This document shows, one piece after another, positions 47,701-55,444 of a DNA stretch of 64,000 bases; the first letter of the stretch is position 1, and every line of letters starts with the position of its first letter. The notes below the pieces were generated by a model that was given only the letters and a program-made list of their open reading frames with translations, did not search any database and had not been told where the DNA came from. The position numbers were made by a program, and so were the translations under genes. The stretch lies in contig NZ_KQ758482.1 of assembly GCF_001456935.1 (NCBI RefSeq), positions 1,344,249 to 1,408,248 of the forward strand. Direction: 5' to 3'. Source of the DNA: [Bacillus] enclensis. Lineage in GTDB: Bacteria; Bacillota; Bacilli; Bacillales; Bacillaceae_B.

Positions 47701-48108
47701 ATTCAATAAATGGGTTTCAACTTCCCCCTGCAGACCGGGAGTGATCGCGATCAGGCCATCACTGTAGGAACTGAGCCACTTATGAGGGATCCCTTCCGGG
47801 GACTTCGCCCCGATCGCGCTCGATATCTTCAATAGATTCTGATAACCCCTATTATTCCTGCTCAACAGCACAAGCGGGAACGACTGTTCATCGCTGACAG
47901 CGATATCCGCAGTCAAACCGATGATCGGCTTGATCCCTTCCTTCACACATGCCTTATAAAAAGGAATGGCAGCATACATCATATTTCGATCGGTCAACGC
48001 CAGGGATCTATATCCGAGCGTCTTCGCTTTATGTACAAGTCCATTTATGGAGATTGTGCTGGAAAGTAAACTATAAGCGCTTGCTACCTGTAAATGAACA
48101 AACGACAT
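44755..48108 (-). CDS. dnaE: DNA polymerase III subunit alpha DnaE
   Basis: A 1117-residue family C polymerase. In bacilli DnaE extends RNA primers before PolC takes over. The PHP domain spans residues 1-210 (FVHLQVASAYSLLSSTISI), the polymerase domain holds the catalytic aspartates in MPDIDIDFPDHRRDEVIEY near 400 and the third near 555; the C-terminal part has a tandem helix-hairpin-helix region (ALGAIKGIG-like SLGAIKGIG near 810) and an OB fold from about 960. The ATG at 48108 follows AAAGGGTG. Between ytrH and ytsJ as in B. subtilis. Confidence 0.97.
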   Translation of the reverse strand: MSFVHLQVASAYSLLSSTISINGLVHKAKTLGYRSLALTDRNMMYAAIPFYKACVKEGIKPIIGLTADIAVSDEQSFPLVLLSRNNRGYQNLLKISSAIGAKSPEGIPHKWLSSYSDGLIAITPGLQGEVETHLLNGEEDKAKEAIQLYKRMFGEGSFYISLQKHGLKAEETLHPLLKNIARENGVNMVAANDVRYLDKEDHFAHECMNAIRDGVKLSEDERTVLETEEYYFKTKEQMTELFPDEVEELQNTLRIAEECTVEIPFHQQLLPKYPLPEGVTARHELTRLCEIGLSEKLEEVTAEYLERLDYELDVIGRMGFSDYFLIVWDLMKFARERDILTGPGRGSAAGSLVSYALSITDVDPIKHHLLFERFLNPERVSMPDIDIDFPDHRRDEVIEYVEAKYGSLHVAQIITFGTFAAKAALRDTGRVFGLNMKEQEQLSKLIPNQPGITLKDAYEKYKELRDLIENQELYKRLFETALKLEGLPRHTSTHAAGVVISEDPLVQWIPIQGSASGIHLTQYSMDILEEIGLLKMDFLGLRNLSILERIIKNIKKGRDKRFTLERIPSNDSKTFKLLSEGHTNGIFQLESDGMRNVLTRLKPTSFEDIVAVNALFRPGPMENIPTYINRKHGKETVEYPHPDLKPILEMTYGVIVYQEQIMQIASKMAGFSLGEADLLRRAVSKKKKDVLDQEREHFVKGSIQKGYSTEEAHRIYDLIVRFANYGFNRSHAVAYSMIAYQLAYLKAHYPAYFLSALLTSVVGNETKIAQYVREAKQYGIDILPPSVNSSQFVFSVERKEAIRYSLGAIKGIGAQVLKEIISVRKDKPFDDLFDFCMRVSSKIINRKILENLVLAGAFDEFNIDRATLLASLDVAIQHAELVNPEDDHDLFKEEEAFLLKPKYVEVEEMNAETKLNFEKQVLGLYLSDHPVTSYRLLLDDMGAALIVDVRQGAKASIGGFISSIRSIRTKKGEVMAFLEISDETGDMEAVVFPAVYRQIMTLLKEGNVLCFDGKIEERNNKLQLIINRVQTIEEIKERSETREKKLFLRIPAAVDQDACMKEIQRLIARYKGHQSVIVYIEKDKKSIKLSDSYRIDASRDAISKLEAVLGKPNVVLT

Positions 48109-48184
48109 ATTATGCACACCCTTTTTCATTTCAATATACTTTTATTATAGGTAAGAAAAGCAAAAAAAGAAAATATGTTCTCCC

Positions 48185-48213
48185 TCATATCCTGTCCATG
48201 AAACCCATATAGT
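48185..48213 (+). promoter_or_regulatory. candidate SigE promoter of ytrHI
   Basis: TCATATC (48185-48191) and CATATAGT (48206-48213) are separated by 14 bases. They match the SigE elements KMATATT and CATACAMT at six of seven and six of eight positions. ytrHI is a SigE-controlled sporulation operon in B. subtilis. Confidence 0.5.
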
Positions 48214-48251
48214 TATCGTAAGAGAAGATTTGCTCATATGGAGATGATGAA

Positions 48252-48587
48252 ATGGCTGAAGCCTTTTTTCCTGAATTATTCAAGAGTTTCTTTATTGCTT
48301 TCGGTGTAATATTGGGGGGATCCCTGATGGGCGGACTCGCTTCCTTTGCAATGGGGCAGCCCCTGTTCATCGAGATGTTCCGTCTTTCAAATTTTTTGCG
48401 TATCTGGGCAATCATAGCAGCAATCGGGGGAACGTTCGACACGGTATACAGCTTTGAGAAAGGATTTCTGAATGGAGAAACAAAAGAGCTGTTCAAACAG
48501 TTTCTGTTGATTCTATCAGCCTTGGGAGGAGCGAATACAGGTGCCATGATCATTTCATGGCTGACTCAGGAGCATATCTCATCATGA
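48252..48587 (+). CDS. ytrH: sporulation membrane protein YtrH
   Basis: A 111-residue membrane protein with three hydrophobic segments (FFIAFGVILGGSLMGGLASF, LRIWAIIAAIGGTFDTVY, LLILSALGGANTGAMIISWL). It belongs to the YtrH family, needed for efficient sporulation in B. subtilis and made in the mother cell. The ATG at 48252 is preceded by ATGGAGATGATGAA. Its stop overlaps the ytrI start (ATGA). Divergent from dnaE as in B. subtilis. Confidence 0.92.
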   Translation: MAEAFFPELFKSFFIAFGVILGGSLMGGLASFAMGQPLFIEMFRLSNFLRIWAIIAAIGGTFDTVYSFEKGFLNGETKELFKQFLLILSALGGANTGAMIISWLTQEHISS

Positions 48588-49087
48588 GGATCCCCCCATT
48601 CTATAAACTTCCTTCCTGGCAGCGCTTTTTCTCCGGCATGGTTGTGGGGGGCATCGTCAGCTGGATGATCTTCATTTACATGTTCGGGACCATGCATGAG
48701 AATCAGACCAAATTGATCGAAGAGCAGAGAAATGAGATCAGCAAATATAAAAATACCCTCTCCTATCTGCAGGAAGAGTATAAGCAGCTAAATAAAAAAA
48801 ATGAAGATCAGCTGACCATCCAGGAAGTGAAAATTAAGCTCATCAATCCGACCAAAACAAAAGTCGAGCTCCTCAGCATCCATGAAACCGAGGACAGGCT
48901 AAGCGGGGATCTGCGCAGCCTGATCAATAAGGACCTTGAAACGGCTTATGGAACCCGTGATCTGATCAAGAAGATCATCGAAAATAAAACCGTGGAGTTA
49001 AATGACAAGTCGTTCACCTTTAAAGTGCGTGAGATTTATTTCTGGACAACCACGCAGATCACATTGGAGCTTAAGTATGAGGAATAG
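48584..49087 (+). CDS. ytrI: sporulation membrane protein YtrI
   Basis: A 167-residue protein with one N-terminal transmembrane helix (about residues 14-36, FFSGMVVGGIVSWMIFIYMF) and an extracytoplasmic part beginning with a coiled coil (EEQRNEISKYKNTLSYLQEE). I use the ATG at 48584, which overlaps the ytrH stop; the open frame extends upstream, but inside ytrH. YtrI acts with YtrH in spore formation; the molecular role is unknown. Confidence 0.9.
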   Translation: MRIPPFYKLPSWQRFFSGMVVGGIVSWMIFIYMFGTMHENQTKLIEEQRNEISKYKNTLSYLQEEYKQLNKKNEDQLTIQEVKIKLINPTKTKVELLSIHETEDRLSGDLRSLINKDLETAYGTRDLIKKIIENKTVELNDKSFTFKVREIYFWTTTQITLELKYEE

Positions 49088-49172
49088 AAAAGCTGTGGGA
49101 TTCTATTTCGGGAGCGTTAGGCTTAAGGGGGGTCTTGGCGGCGCGCGGACTTTAGCGAATAGTGTCGATTAA

Positions 49173-49290
49173 TTGGGATTTCGCCCTTATATCTGAGATT
49201 TCGCCCTTAAACCCGGAATTTCACCCTTATAATCGGGATTTCTCCCTTATATCCGATATTCCGCCCATATACTTAGTTCTACGCACATAA
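49173..49290 (+). repeat. tandem array, 20-bp period, motif GGGATTTCGCCCTTATAATC
   Basis: Five to six direct repeat units with an exact 20-bp step. The conserved part ATTTCGCCCTTAT starts at 49178, 49198, 49218, 49238 and 49258, with the last unit (near 49278, CTACGCACATA) decayed. The units are contiguous, with no spacers. The array lies between the convergent genes ytrI and nrnA. Confidence 0.85.
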
Positions 49291-49439
49291 TGAGAATTCG
49301 ATGATCAAGGTTTATTACCTATATCTATATTAAAATCGATCACACAAGAAGATTGCTCCCGCCACATTTTTTATAACATCAAAAATTCAAAAAAGCTCCC
49401 GGAAATAGGGAGCTTTTAATGCGAATATGCCTTAAATCT

Positions 49440-50378
49440 TTAATGACCCCGGCAAGCCTCACGTAAATCCCGCAGTACATCTTCTTTCTCTTCCCATGAA
49501 TAGATGGAAGCGCCTGCTGCGAGCGGATGCCCTCCGCCGTTGTATTTCTTTGCAATGGTGTTGATGACAGGACCCTTTGAACGGAGGCGCACACGGATCT
49601 GATCATCCTCTTCGATAAAGAAGACCCATGCTTTGATCCCCTTCACATTCCCTAATGAGCTCACCAATAAGGATGCCTCTGAAGGAACGACATCATGCTG
49701 CTCGAGAATGTCCTTGGACATGACCATCTGGGCACAGCCGTCTTCATCCATTTCAAAATTCTGAAGCACAAAGCCTTGCAGCTTCAAGACATTCGAATCA
49801 ACTTCATACATCTTATTGAACAGGTCGTTCCTGTCAAAATCAAACCGGATCAGTTCTCCCGCGATATCGAACGTTTTCTGGGTCGTGCTCGGGTAAAGGA
49901 ATCTTCCCGTATCGCCTACGATGCCGGCAAACAGAAGGCGCGCGGCATGATCAGGAAGTACAAGCCCTTTATCCTTTCCGAATTGATAGAATTCATAAAT
50001 CATTTCACTGACGGAACTGGCAGACGTGTCGATCCATAAATGATCGCCATAGGCATCTTCGTTTGGATGATGATCGATTTTCACCAGCTTTTCCCCCAGC
50101 TTGTAGCGGCTGTCACAGATCCGTTCTTCATTGGCAGTGTCACAGACAATGATGAGCGCACCTTCGAAGACTTCATCTTCAATCGGATCAAGGCGGTTCA
50201 GATAATGCAGGGTTTCTTCTTCCAGCCCGACAGCATATATATTTTTATCAGGGAAGGAAGCTTTCAACATTTCGGCAAGGCCTCCCTGAGAACCGTAGGC
50301 ATCGGGATCGGGACGTACATGCCTGTGGATGATGATGGTTTCATATTCTTTGATTAAATCAAGGATCTGTTCTTTCAT
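49440..50378 (-). CDS. nrnA: bifunctional oligoribonuclease / pAp phosphatase NrnA
   Basis: A 312-residue DHH/DHHA1 phosphoesterase that degrades very short RNAs and hydrolyses 3'-phosphoadenosine 5'-phosphate. Motifs: IIIHRHVRPDPDAYGSQGG near residue 20, IVCDTANEER near 75, the DHH motif KIDHHPNEDAYG near 100, and the DHHA1 end KYNGGGHPLAAGASI near 285. The ATG at 50378 follows AAAAAGGAGA; the longer frame starts upstream of this site. Divergent from ytpI, as in B. subtilis (ytqI). Confidence 0.96.
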   Translation of the reverse strand: MKEQILDLIKEYETIIIHRHVRPDPDAYGSQGGLAEMLKASFPDKNIYAVGLEEETLHYLNRLDPIEDEVFEGALIIVCDTANEERICDSRYKLGEKLVKIDHHPNEDAYGDHLWIDTSASSVSEMIYEFYQFGKDKGLVLPDHAARLLFAGIVGDTGRFLYPSTTQKTFDIAGELIRFDFDRNDLFNKMYEVDSNVLKLQGFVLQNFEMDEDGCAQMVMSKDILEQHDVVPSEASLLVSSLGNVKGIKAWVFFIEEDDQIRVRLRSKGPVINTIAKKYNGGGHPLAAGASIYSWEEKEDVLRDLREACRGH

Positions 50379-50471
50379 AAGGATCTCCTTTTTCACGAAA
50401 TTTTCATTTGGCAATCTGTATTCTTACCTGTAAAATAGTAGCGAGAAAGCCAGCACTGGAGGATAAGAATT

Positions 50472-50777
50472 ATGTATTTTCTCGCTTTTTTCATTACATT
50501 AGCATTTGCTTTTTATATTTTCTATAAAATTAAGCAAGTCAGAAGCAACCGGCCGATGGAGAAGAAATGGCTGTCTGCAAAAGCAAGCATGGCTCTTGGC
50601 TTGTTCGTTACTTTATTCGGGGTCAATCAGCTTGTCTTATTCCCTGGTACGGTCACGTATATCGTTGGGGCCCTGTTCATCCTGATCGGACTTGGAAGCA
50701 TCTGGGCAGGATATAAATATTACAGACACGTACTCCCGTATGCAGAGCGGGAAGCAAAGGAACTGAACGGAAATTGA
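50472..50777 (+). CDS. ytpI: YtpI family membrane protein
   Basis: A 101-residue protein with three predicted membrane helices: residues 2-20 (FLAFFITLAFAFYIFYK), 37-56 (AKASMALGLFVTLFGVNQLV) and 62-82 (TVTYIVGALFILIGLGSIW). It matches YtpI in sequence and place, between nrnA and ytoI. ATG at 50472 behind GGAGGA. Function unknown. Confidence 0.9.
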   Translation: MYFLAFFITLAFAFYIFYKIKQVRSNRPMEKKWLSAKASMALGLFVTLFGVNQLVLFPGTVTYIVGALFILIGLGSIWAGYKYYRHVLPYAEREAKELNGN

Positions 50778-50788
50778 TTTTAGTCGGC

Positions 50789-50813
50789 AAGACCGGGATG
50801 GGTATCCCGGTCT
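50789..50813. terminator. bidirectional terminator between ytpI and ytoI
   Basis: AAGACCGGGAT (50789-50799) pairs perfectly with ATCCCGGTCTT (50803-50813) around a 3-base loop, with TTTTCGTTT after it on the plus strand. Confidence 0.8.
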
Positions 50814-50824
50814 TTTCGTTTGTC

Positions 50825-52141
50825 TTAATGCCGGTCAATCAGCTGACAGATCATGAGCGATTTACCTACCAGGACTCCTTCGCTGTATACTTCAACATCC
50901 ACCTTACCGAACTTCCGCCCCACATCAAGCACCTTCGGATGGATCTCAAGCATACTTTCCATCTGGACCGGCTTGATAAAGTAGATGGTCATGTTCTCTA
51001 CAACAAGATCTCCTTTTTTATAAGGCTTCAACACCCGGTTTGCAGCTTCTGTCATAAGGGTCGTAAAGACGCCGTATGACATGGTCCCGAGCCCCGTCGT
51101 CATTTGCGGGGTGACGGCAAAGTGGTAAATTTCCTTGTCCCCTTTTTTCTCCCCTGCTTCGACTCCGTTGCTGATCAGGTCATCGATCGTTTCCCCCACC
51201 TGCGGCTGCCTTTGGATCATTTGCAGCGCCTTCAGGACGTCCTGGCGCGATATGATTCCCTGCAGTCTGTTCTGTTCATTTACAACCGGCAGGACCTCGA
51301 TGCCTTCCCAAATCATCATGTGGGCGGCGGACGCAACGCTTGTCTTCTTGCTGACCGTAATCGGGTGCCTGGTCATGATCTTATCGAGCCCGATATGTTT
51401 TTCCTGCCCCATGACATCCTTGGACGTCACCATCCCATGCACTTTCAGGTTTTGATCGACGACCGGGAACCTGCTGTGGAACGTATATTGATTTTTTTCA
51501 TACCAATCTTCAAGTGTATCATTAATATGTAAATATGCGGTATTGTCCACTTTGGTCAAAATATCTTCCACGAGGACAACTTCTTTTTTGATCAGCTGAT
51601 CATAGATTGCCCGGTTGATCATGGCCGCAACTGTAAACGTATCATAGGACGTGGATATGATCGGGAGTTCTAGCTCATCGGCAAGCTTTTTCACATCATC
51701 TTCAGCGTCAAAGCCGCCCGTGATCAGGACGGCTGCCCCGGCTCTCAACGCCTGTTCATGCGCCCTTGTCCGGTTTCCGACAATCAGCAGGTTTCCAGCT
51801 TCGGTATAACGCATCATCGCCTCAAGCTTCATCGCACCGATGACGAATTTATTGAGCATCTTATGAAGGCCTGTCCTTCCCCCAAGAACCTGCCCATCAA
51901 TGATGTTCACGACTTCGGCATAGGTCAGTTTTTCGATGTTTTCTTTCTTCTTCTGTTCGATCCTGATTGTTCCGACACGTTCGATCGTACTGACATAGCC
52001 TTTTATTTCAGCATCCTTGATCGCTCTGTAAGCTGTTCCTTCACTGACACTCAGTGCCTTTGCAATCTGGCGGACGGATATTTTCTCTCCGACGGGGAGG
52101 GAATCTATGTATTCGAGAATTTGTTCATGTTTGGTTGCCAA
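50825..52141 (-). CDS. ytoI: DRTGG/CBS-domain regulator YtoI
   Basis: A 438-residue multi-domain protein. Residues 1-65 form a winged helix (KHEQILEYIDSLPVGEKISVRQIAK...), then a DRTGG-type domain (about 75-185), two CBS domains (about 195-310; RFPVVDQNLKVHGMVTSKDV, VLPVVNEQNRLQGIISRQDV) and a C-terminal hotdog domain (about 325-438). CBS pairs bind adenine nucleotides; the whole looks like a ligand-responsive regulator but its target is unknown. TTG start at 52141, five bases after AAGGGTGA, gives MATKHEQIL as in B. subtilis; a GTG nine bases upstream is possible. Confidence 0.92.
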   Translation of the reverse strand: MATKHEQILEYIDSLPVGEKISVRQIAKALSVSEGTAYRAIKDAEIKGYVSTIERVGTIRIEQKKKENIEKLTYAEVVNIIDGQVLGGRTGLHKMLNKFVIGAMKLEAMMRYTEAGNLLIVGNRTRAHEQALRAGAAVLITGGFDAEDDVKKLADELELPIISTSYDTFTVAAMINRAIYDQLIKKEVVLVEDILTKVDNTAYLHINDTLEDWYEKNQYTFHSRFPVVDQNLKVHGMVTSKDVMGQEKHIGLDKIMTRHPITVSKKTSVASAAHMMIWEGIEVLPVVNEQNRLQGIISRQDVLKALQMIQRQPQVGETIDDLISNGVEAGEKKGDKEIYHFAVTPQMTTGLGTMSYGVFTTLMTEAANRVLKPYKKGDLVVENMTIYFIKPVQMESMLEIHPKVLDVGRKFGKVDVEVYSEGVLVGKSLMICQLIDRH

Positions 52142-52249
52142 GCTTTTCACCCTTCTTTTTTACGTCCTGCTTAGTTTCATTATAATGTGAAAAGCTTGGG
52201 GTTTCAATTTTATCAAGGGTTTAACGGCATTTTAGTTAATGCGTCATGC

Positions 52250-52495
52250 TTACCCGAAGGAACGCAGTCTCCTTTTTCGGGAATCCGATATCTTCCCTTT
52301 TCCCCTTTTTGAAGCTTTGGCAGGGCTGAAAAGCAGGGCAGCGAGATTACCGGCTATTACAAAAGTTGCGAGTACGAGCCACCCGATGGCGAAGATCCCC
52401 TCGAGTCCGCCGGCTTCGATGGATAATCGCGGAGCTGCATAATACAACAGCGCACCCGTCAGCAGCAGGCAAAGTATATATCGTTGTTTTTTCAC
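52250..52495 (-). CDS. small membrane protein, unknown function
   Basis: An 81-residue protein with two membrane helices: residues 5-22 (ILCLLLTGALLYYAAP) and 33-55 (IFAIGWLVLATFVIAGNLAALLF), followed by a very basic, probably cytoplasmic tail (KASKRGKGKISDSRKRRLR). I use the GTG at 52495, six bases after GGAGG; an ATG two codons earlier abuts the ribosome site. It lies between ytkL and ytoI. I do not recognise a named family. Confidence 0.7.
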   Translation of the reverse strand: MKKQRYILCLLLTGALLYYAAPRLSIEAGGLEGIFAIGWLVLATFVIAGNLAALLFSPAKASKRGKGKISDSRKRRLRSFG

Positions 52496-52564
52496 AGTCA
52501 TCCTCCTCTCTATGCTTGTTTCATTTATATGCAGGAGCAGGACGGGATATTGTTAAAAATTAAA

Positions 52565-52613
52565 AAAGAGAGCGATGCACAGGACGGATCAGCCTCTATA
52601 CATCACTCTCTTA
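52565..52613. terminator. hairpin downstream of ytkL
   Basis: AGAGAGCGATG pairs with CATCACTCTCT with one mismatch around a long loop, with six Ts on the minus strand. Confidence 0.55.
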
Positions 52614-52617
52614 TTCA

Positions 52618-53298
52618 TCAGTATTCGATTACGTCCCCGGCAGACATCACTTGTCCCTCACAGCCATCCAGCATTTCGACGAACTTATGAGGGTCCTGTT
52701 TGATTGGCGGGAAGGTATTGTAATGAACAGGGACGACCTTTTTCGGCTTCAGGAAACGTGCAGCCTCAGCCGCATCCTCCGGCCCCATTGTGAAATTATC
52801 CCCGATCGGCAGGAATGCCAGGTCAATCGGATGCCTCTCCCCAATCAGTTTCATATCTGAGAATAAACCGGTATCACCTGCATGATAGATTGTTTTTCCT
52901 TCAATGAACAACAGAAGGCCGGCCGGCATGCCCATATAGATGATTTCATTTCCGTCTGTAATGAGCCCTGAACCGTGGAACGCCTGGGTGAACTTCACTT
53001 TTCCAAAATCAAACTCATATGCGCCCCCGACGTGCATCGGATGCGTTTTGACCAGCTGCCAACTGAGGTAAGTCGCGAGTTCGTGATTGGCTATCACGAG
53101 AGAGTCATTTTTCTTTGCAAGTTCAACCGTATCTCCCACGTGGTCATTATGGCCGTGTGTCAGGATGATCACGTCCGGTTGTTCATCTTCTGCTTTGAGA
53201 TCCGTCAGTTCATTTCCATTGATGAATGGATCGATCAGGATCGTTTTGCCATTTGTTTCGATTTTCACTACTGAATGTCCATGATAAGATACTTTCAT
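52618..53298 (-). CDS. ytkL: UPF0173 metal-dependent hydrolase YtkL
   Basis: A 226-residue metallo-beta-lactamase-fold hydrolase. Metal ligands are in [12 protein letters not shown] near residue 50, IANHE, and [13 protein letters not shown] near 140, with [11 protein letters not shown] near 190. The substrate is unknown. In B. subtilis ytkL lies close to ald and argH, as here. Start ATG at 53298 follows AGGAGTTAGA. Confidence 0.93.
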   Translation of the reverse strand: MKVSYHGHSVVKIETNGKTILIDPFINGNELTDLKAEDEQPDVIILTHGHNDHVGDTVELAKKNDSLVIANHELATYLSWQLVKTHPMHVGGAYEFDFGKVKFTQAFHGSGLITDGNEIIYMGMPAGLLLFIEGKTIYHAGDTGLFSDMKLIGERHPIDLAFLPIGDNFTMGPEDAAEAARFLKPKKVVPVHYNTFPPIKQDPHKFVEMLDGCEGQVMSAGDVIEY

Positions 53299-53395
53299 TC
53301 TAACTCCTCCTGAGACTTTATTGTATATAGATTGATATACCCGGATTTTTATGGTTTTAAAAGTTGAATTACTAAACTGGTTGTTATTTGAATAA

Positions 53396-53636
53396 CTTAG
53401 ACCGTTCCCTTACGCTGCAGGCACAAGATTCCCCGGGGATGAAGTTGAGCTCCTCGGCAAGCCTGGAAGAAAAGCGGAGGGGCTTTGAAGAGGCGGGTGA
53501 CATAAGACGTATTGACTTCGAAGGCCTTCTTGGTCGATTTGACTTATGACATGTGCCTCTAAGCCCCGCAGCTGGACAAGTCTCACATTGGCCACTTCTC
53601 ACGGAGGAGTCTTCGTCTTGCACTCCAATCACCTGT
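53396..53636 (+). repeat. mosaic R/T-family repeat, copy R8
   Basis: About 240 bp. The left end (CTTAGACCGTTCCCTTACGC, TGCAGGCACAAG) is of T-family type; the inner module (GAAAAGCGGAGGGGCTTTG to CCCCGCAGCTGGAC) is R-type in the inverted orientation of R4; the right end (GTCTTGCACTCCAATC) is R-type. A T-type fragment (AGAGTGTATTGGAGCGGAA) lies about 120 bp further on at 53757-53775. Confidence 0.75.
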
Positions 53637-53822
53637 TAGAACGATTTAAATATATAAATTAGTTATGATCTATAATTACCAAGTTTATTAAATGGTGGGT
53701 ATACAAGCTGTAGTTTTTCATCCGTAAACTTAATGATGTTCTATTTTTATAAACCAGAGTGTATTGGAGCGGAAAAGAATGGTCTACTGTAAAAAAGAAC
53801 AAAAACCAATTCAGAATACAAA

Positions 53823-53858
53823 AACCGGCCCAGAAATATTGTCTGCGGCCGGCTTTGG
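53823..53858 (-). terminator. ald terminator
   Basis: AAACCGGCC pairs with GGCCGGCTTT around a 16-base loop just downstream of ald; the minus strand continues with Ts. Confidence 0.65.
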
Positions 53859-53862
53859 TGTA

Positions 53863-54981
53863 TTAGAGTTGTTCAAGTTGTGTTCTTGTGTTTGAGTAGT
53901 CAAGTCCGTGTGCTTCAGCAACGGCTTGATAGGTTACATAACCATTCAGTGTGTTGACCCCTTTAAGCAGGGCTTCATTGTCCAGGCATGCTTGCTTGTA
54001 ACCTTTTGATGCGATTTGGATCGCATAAGGAACCGTCACGTTTGTCAATGCAATCGTGGATGTACGCGGTACAGCTCCTGGCATATTTGCAACGGCATAG
54101 TGGACTACACCATGTTTTTCGTAAGTAGGATCATCATGAGTCGTGATCCTGTCTGTCGTTTCAAAGATACCGCCTTGATCGATTGCGATATCGACCACGA
54201 CTGATCCAGGAGTCATTGACTTGATCATGTCTTCTGTTACCAGTTTAGGTGCTTTCGCTCCCGGGATCAGGACGGCACCGATAACAAGATCTGCTTCTTT
54301 TACAGCTTGTTCGATATTTAATGGGTTGGACATCAGCGTAGTAACATCGCTTCCGAAGATATCATCGAGCTGGCGCAGACGGTCGGGATTCAAATCAAGG
54401 ATGGTGACGTTAGCTCCAAGTCCGACAGCCATTTTAGCAGCATTCGTTCCGGCAACCCCTCCGCCGATGATCGTTACCTTACTGCGGCGCACACCTGGCA
54501 CTCCAGATAGAAGAACCCCTTTTCCGCCATGGATCTTCTCAAGGAACTGGGCACCGATCTGAGTCGCCATGCGTCCAGCCACTTCACTCATAGGAGTCAG
54601 AAGCGGAAGCGAGCGGTTCACTTCGACTGTTTCGTAAGCAATCGCTACGACTTTATTGTCGATTAGTGCCTTTGTAAGTTCAGGTTCCGGTGCAAGATGT
54701 AAATATGTAAATAAAATCAGCCCTTCACGGAAATAAGAATATTCGCTTGGAAGCGGCTCCTTTACCTTCATGACCATATCCATCGACCATGCTTCCGATG
54801 CAGTGCTTACGATTTGTCCGCCTGCAGCAGTGTAATCTTCATCTGTAAAGCCTGAACCCATCCCTGCTCCGGATTCGATAAACACCTCATGTCCGAATTG
54901 AACAAGGTTCACAACACCGGCAGGAGTCATCGCTACACGGTTTTCATTATTCTTGATTTCCATTGGCACACCAATACGCAT
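53863..54981 (-). CDS. ald: alanine dehydrogenase
   Basis: A 372-residue NAD-dependent L-alanine dehydrogenase, interconverting alanine and pyruvate plus ammonia; in Bacillus it supports growth on alanine and sporulation. The start [21 protein letters not shown] is the family signature; catalytic Lys and His lie in the N domain ([20 protein letters not shown]), and [21 protein letters not shown] near 170 is the NAD site. [17 protein letters not shown] near 295 is conserved. ATG at 54981 preceded by AAGGAGGTAGGC. Confidence 0.97.
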   Translation of the reverse strand: MRIGVPMEIKNNENRVAMTPAGVVNLVQFGHEVFIESGAGMGSGFTDEDYTAAGGQIVSTASEAWSMDMVMKVKEPLPSEYSYFREGLILFTYLHLAPEPELTKALIDNKVVAIAYETVEVNRSLPLLTPMSEVAGRMATQIGAQFLEKIHGGKGVLLSGVPGVRRSKVTIIGGGVAGTNAAKMAVGLGANVTILDLNPDRLRQLDDIFGSDVTTLMSNPLNIEQAVKEADLVIGAVLIPGAKAPKLVTEDMIKSMTPGSVVVDIAIDQGGIFETTDRITTHDDPTYEKHGVVHYAVANMPGAVPRTSTIALTNVTVPYAIQIASKGYKQACLDNEALLKGVNTLNGYVTYQAVAEAHGLDYSNTRTQLEQL

Positions 54982-55199
54982 ATATGCCTACCTCCTTAAT
55001 CCACAATTGCTCTTATTGAGCATCACTTCATAAATATAACATTTTCCTTATATAATAGCTAAGAGAATTTCGCTTCTCTGTAAGCACTTACATTTTAACA
55101 AATAAATTATAATATTTCTCTATTTTAAATCAAAATTATAAATGTTTATTTCTTCTCTTTTTTGCAAAAATTCTTTAAAATATATAACGTTGTTAATTA

Positions 55200-55361
55200 C
55201 CGCTTATGTCATCAGTGGAAGACTTGGCTTTCCGCTGGCGGTTGGTGACAATTCTTACATGTCCAGCTGCAAGGTTAAGAGACACATCTCATAAGACTCT
55301 GGGCAAAGCCCTTCCGCTTTTTGATAGAAGGATTCTTCTCCCACTGCAACATAACGCTGGA
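55200..55361 (+). repeat. R-family repeat, degenerate copy R9 (inner hairpin deleted)
   Basis: About 160 bp. Recognisable parts in R1 order: GGAAGACTTGGCTTTCCGC, GGCGGTTGGTGA, TGTCCAGCTGCAAGGTTAAG, then CAAAGCCCTTCCGCTTTT and a decayed right end. Like R2 it lacks the inner hairpin. It lies in the 463-bp gap between ald and the permease gene; 54982-55199 is AT-rich and holds only the ald upstream region. Confidence 0.7.
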
Positions 55362-55444
55362 ACAGTCAATCATACCAACAAGCTTATAATTAAGTTCAGC
55401 TTTATAATATGTTAAAAAGCAAAATACATACAAAGGAGACTTCT

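Larger units (their letters stand above)
53299..53862. other. gap between ytkL and ald
   Basis: 564 bp holding repeat R8, the T-type fragment near 53757 and the ald terminator. The remaining sequence is AT-rich and shows no gene. Confidence 0.5.
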
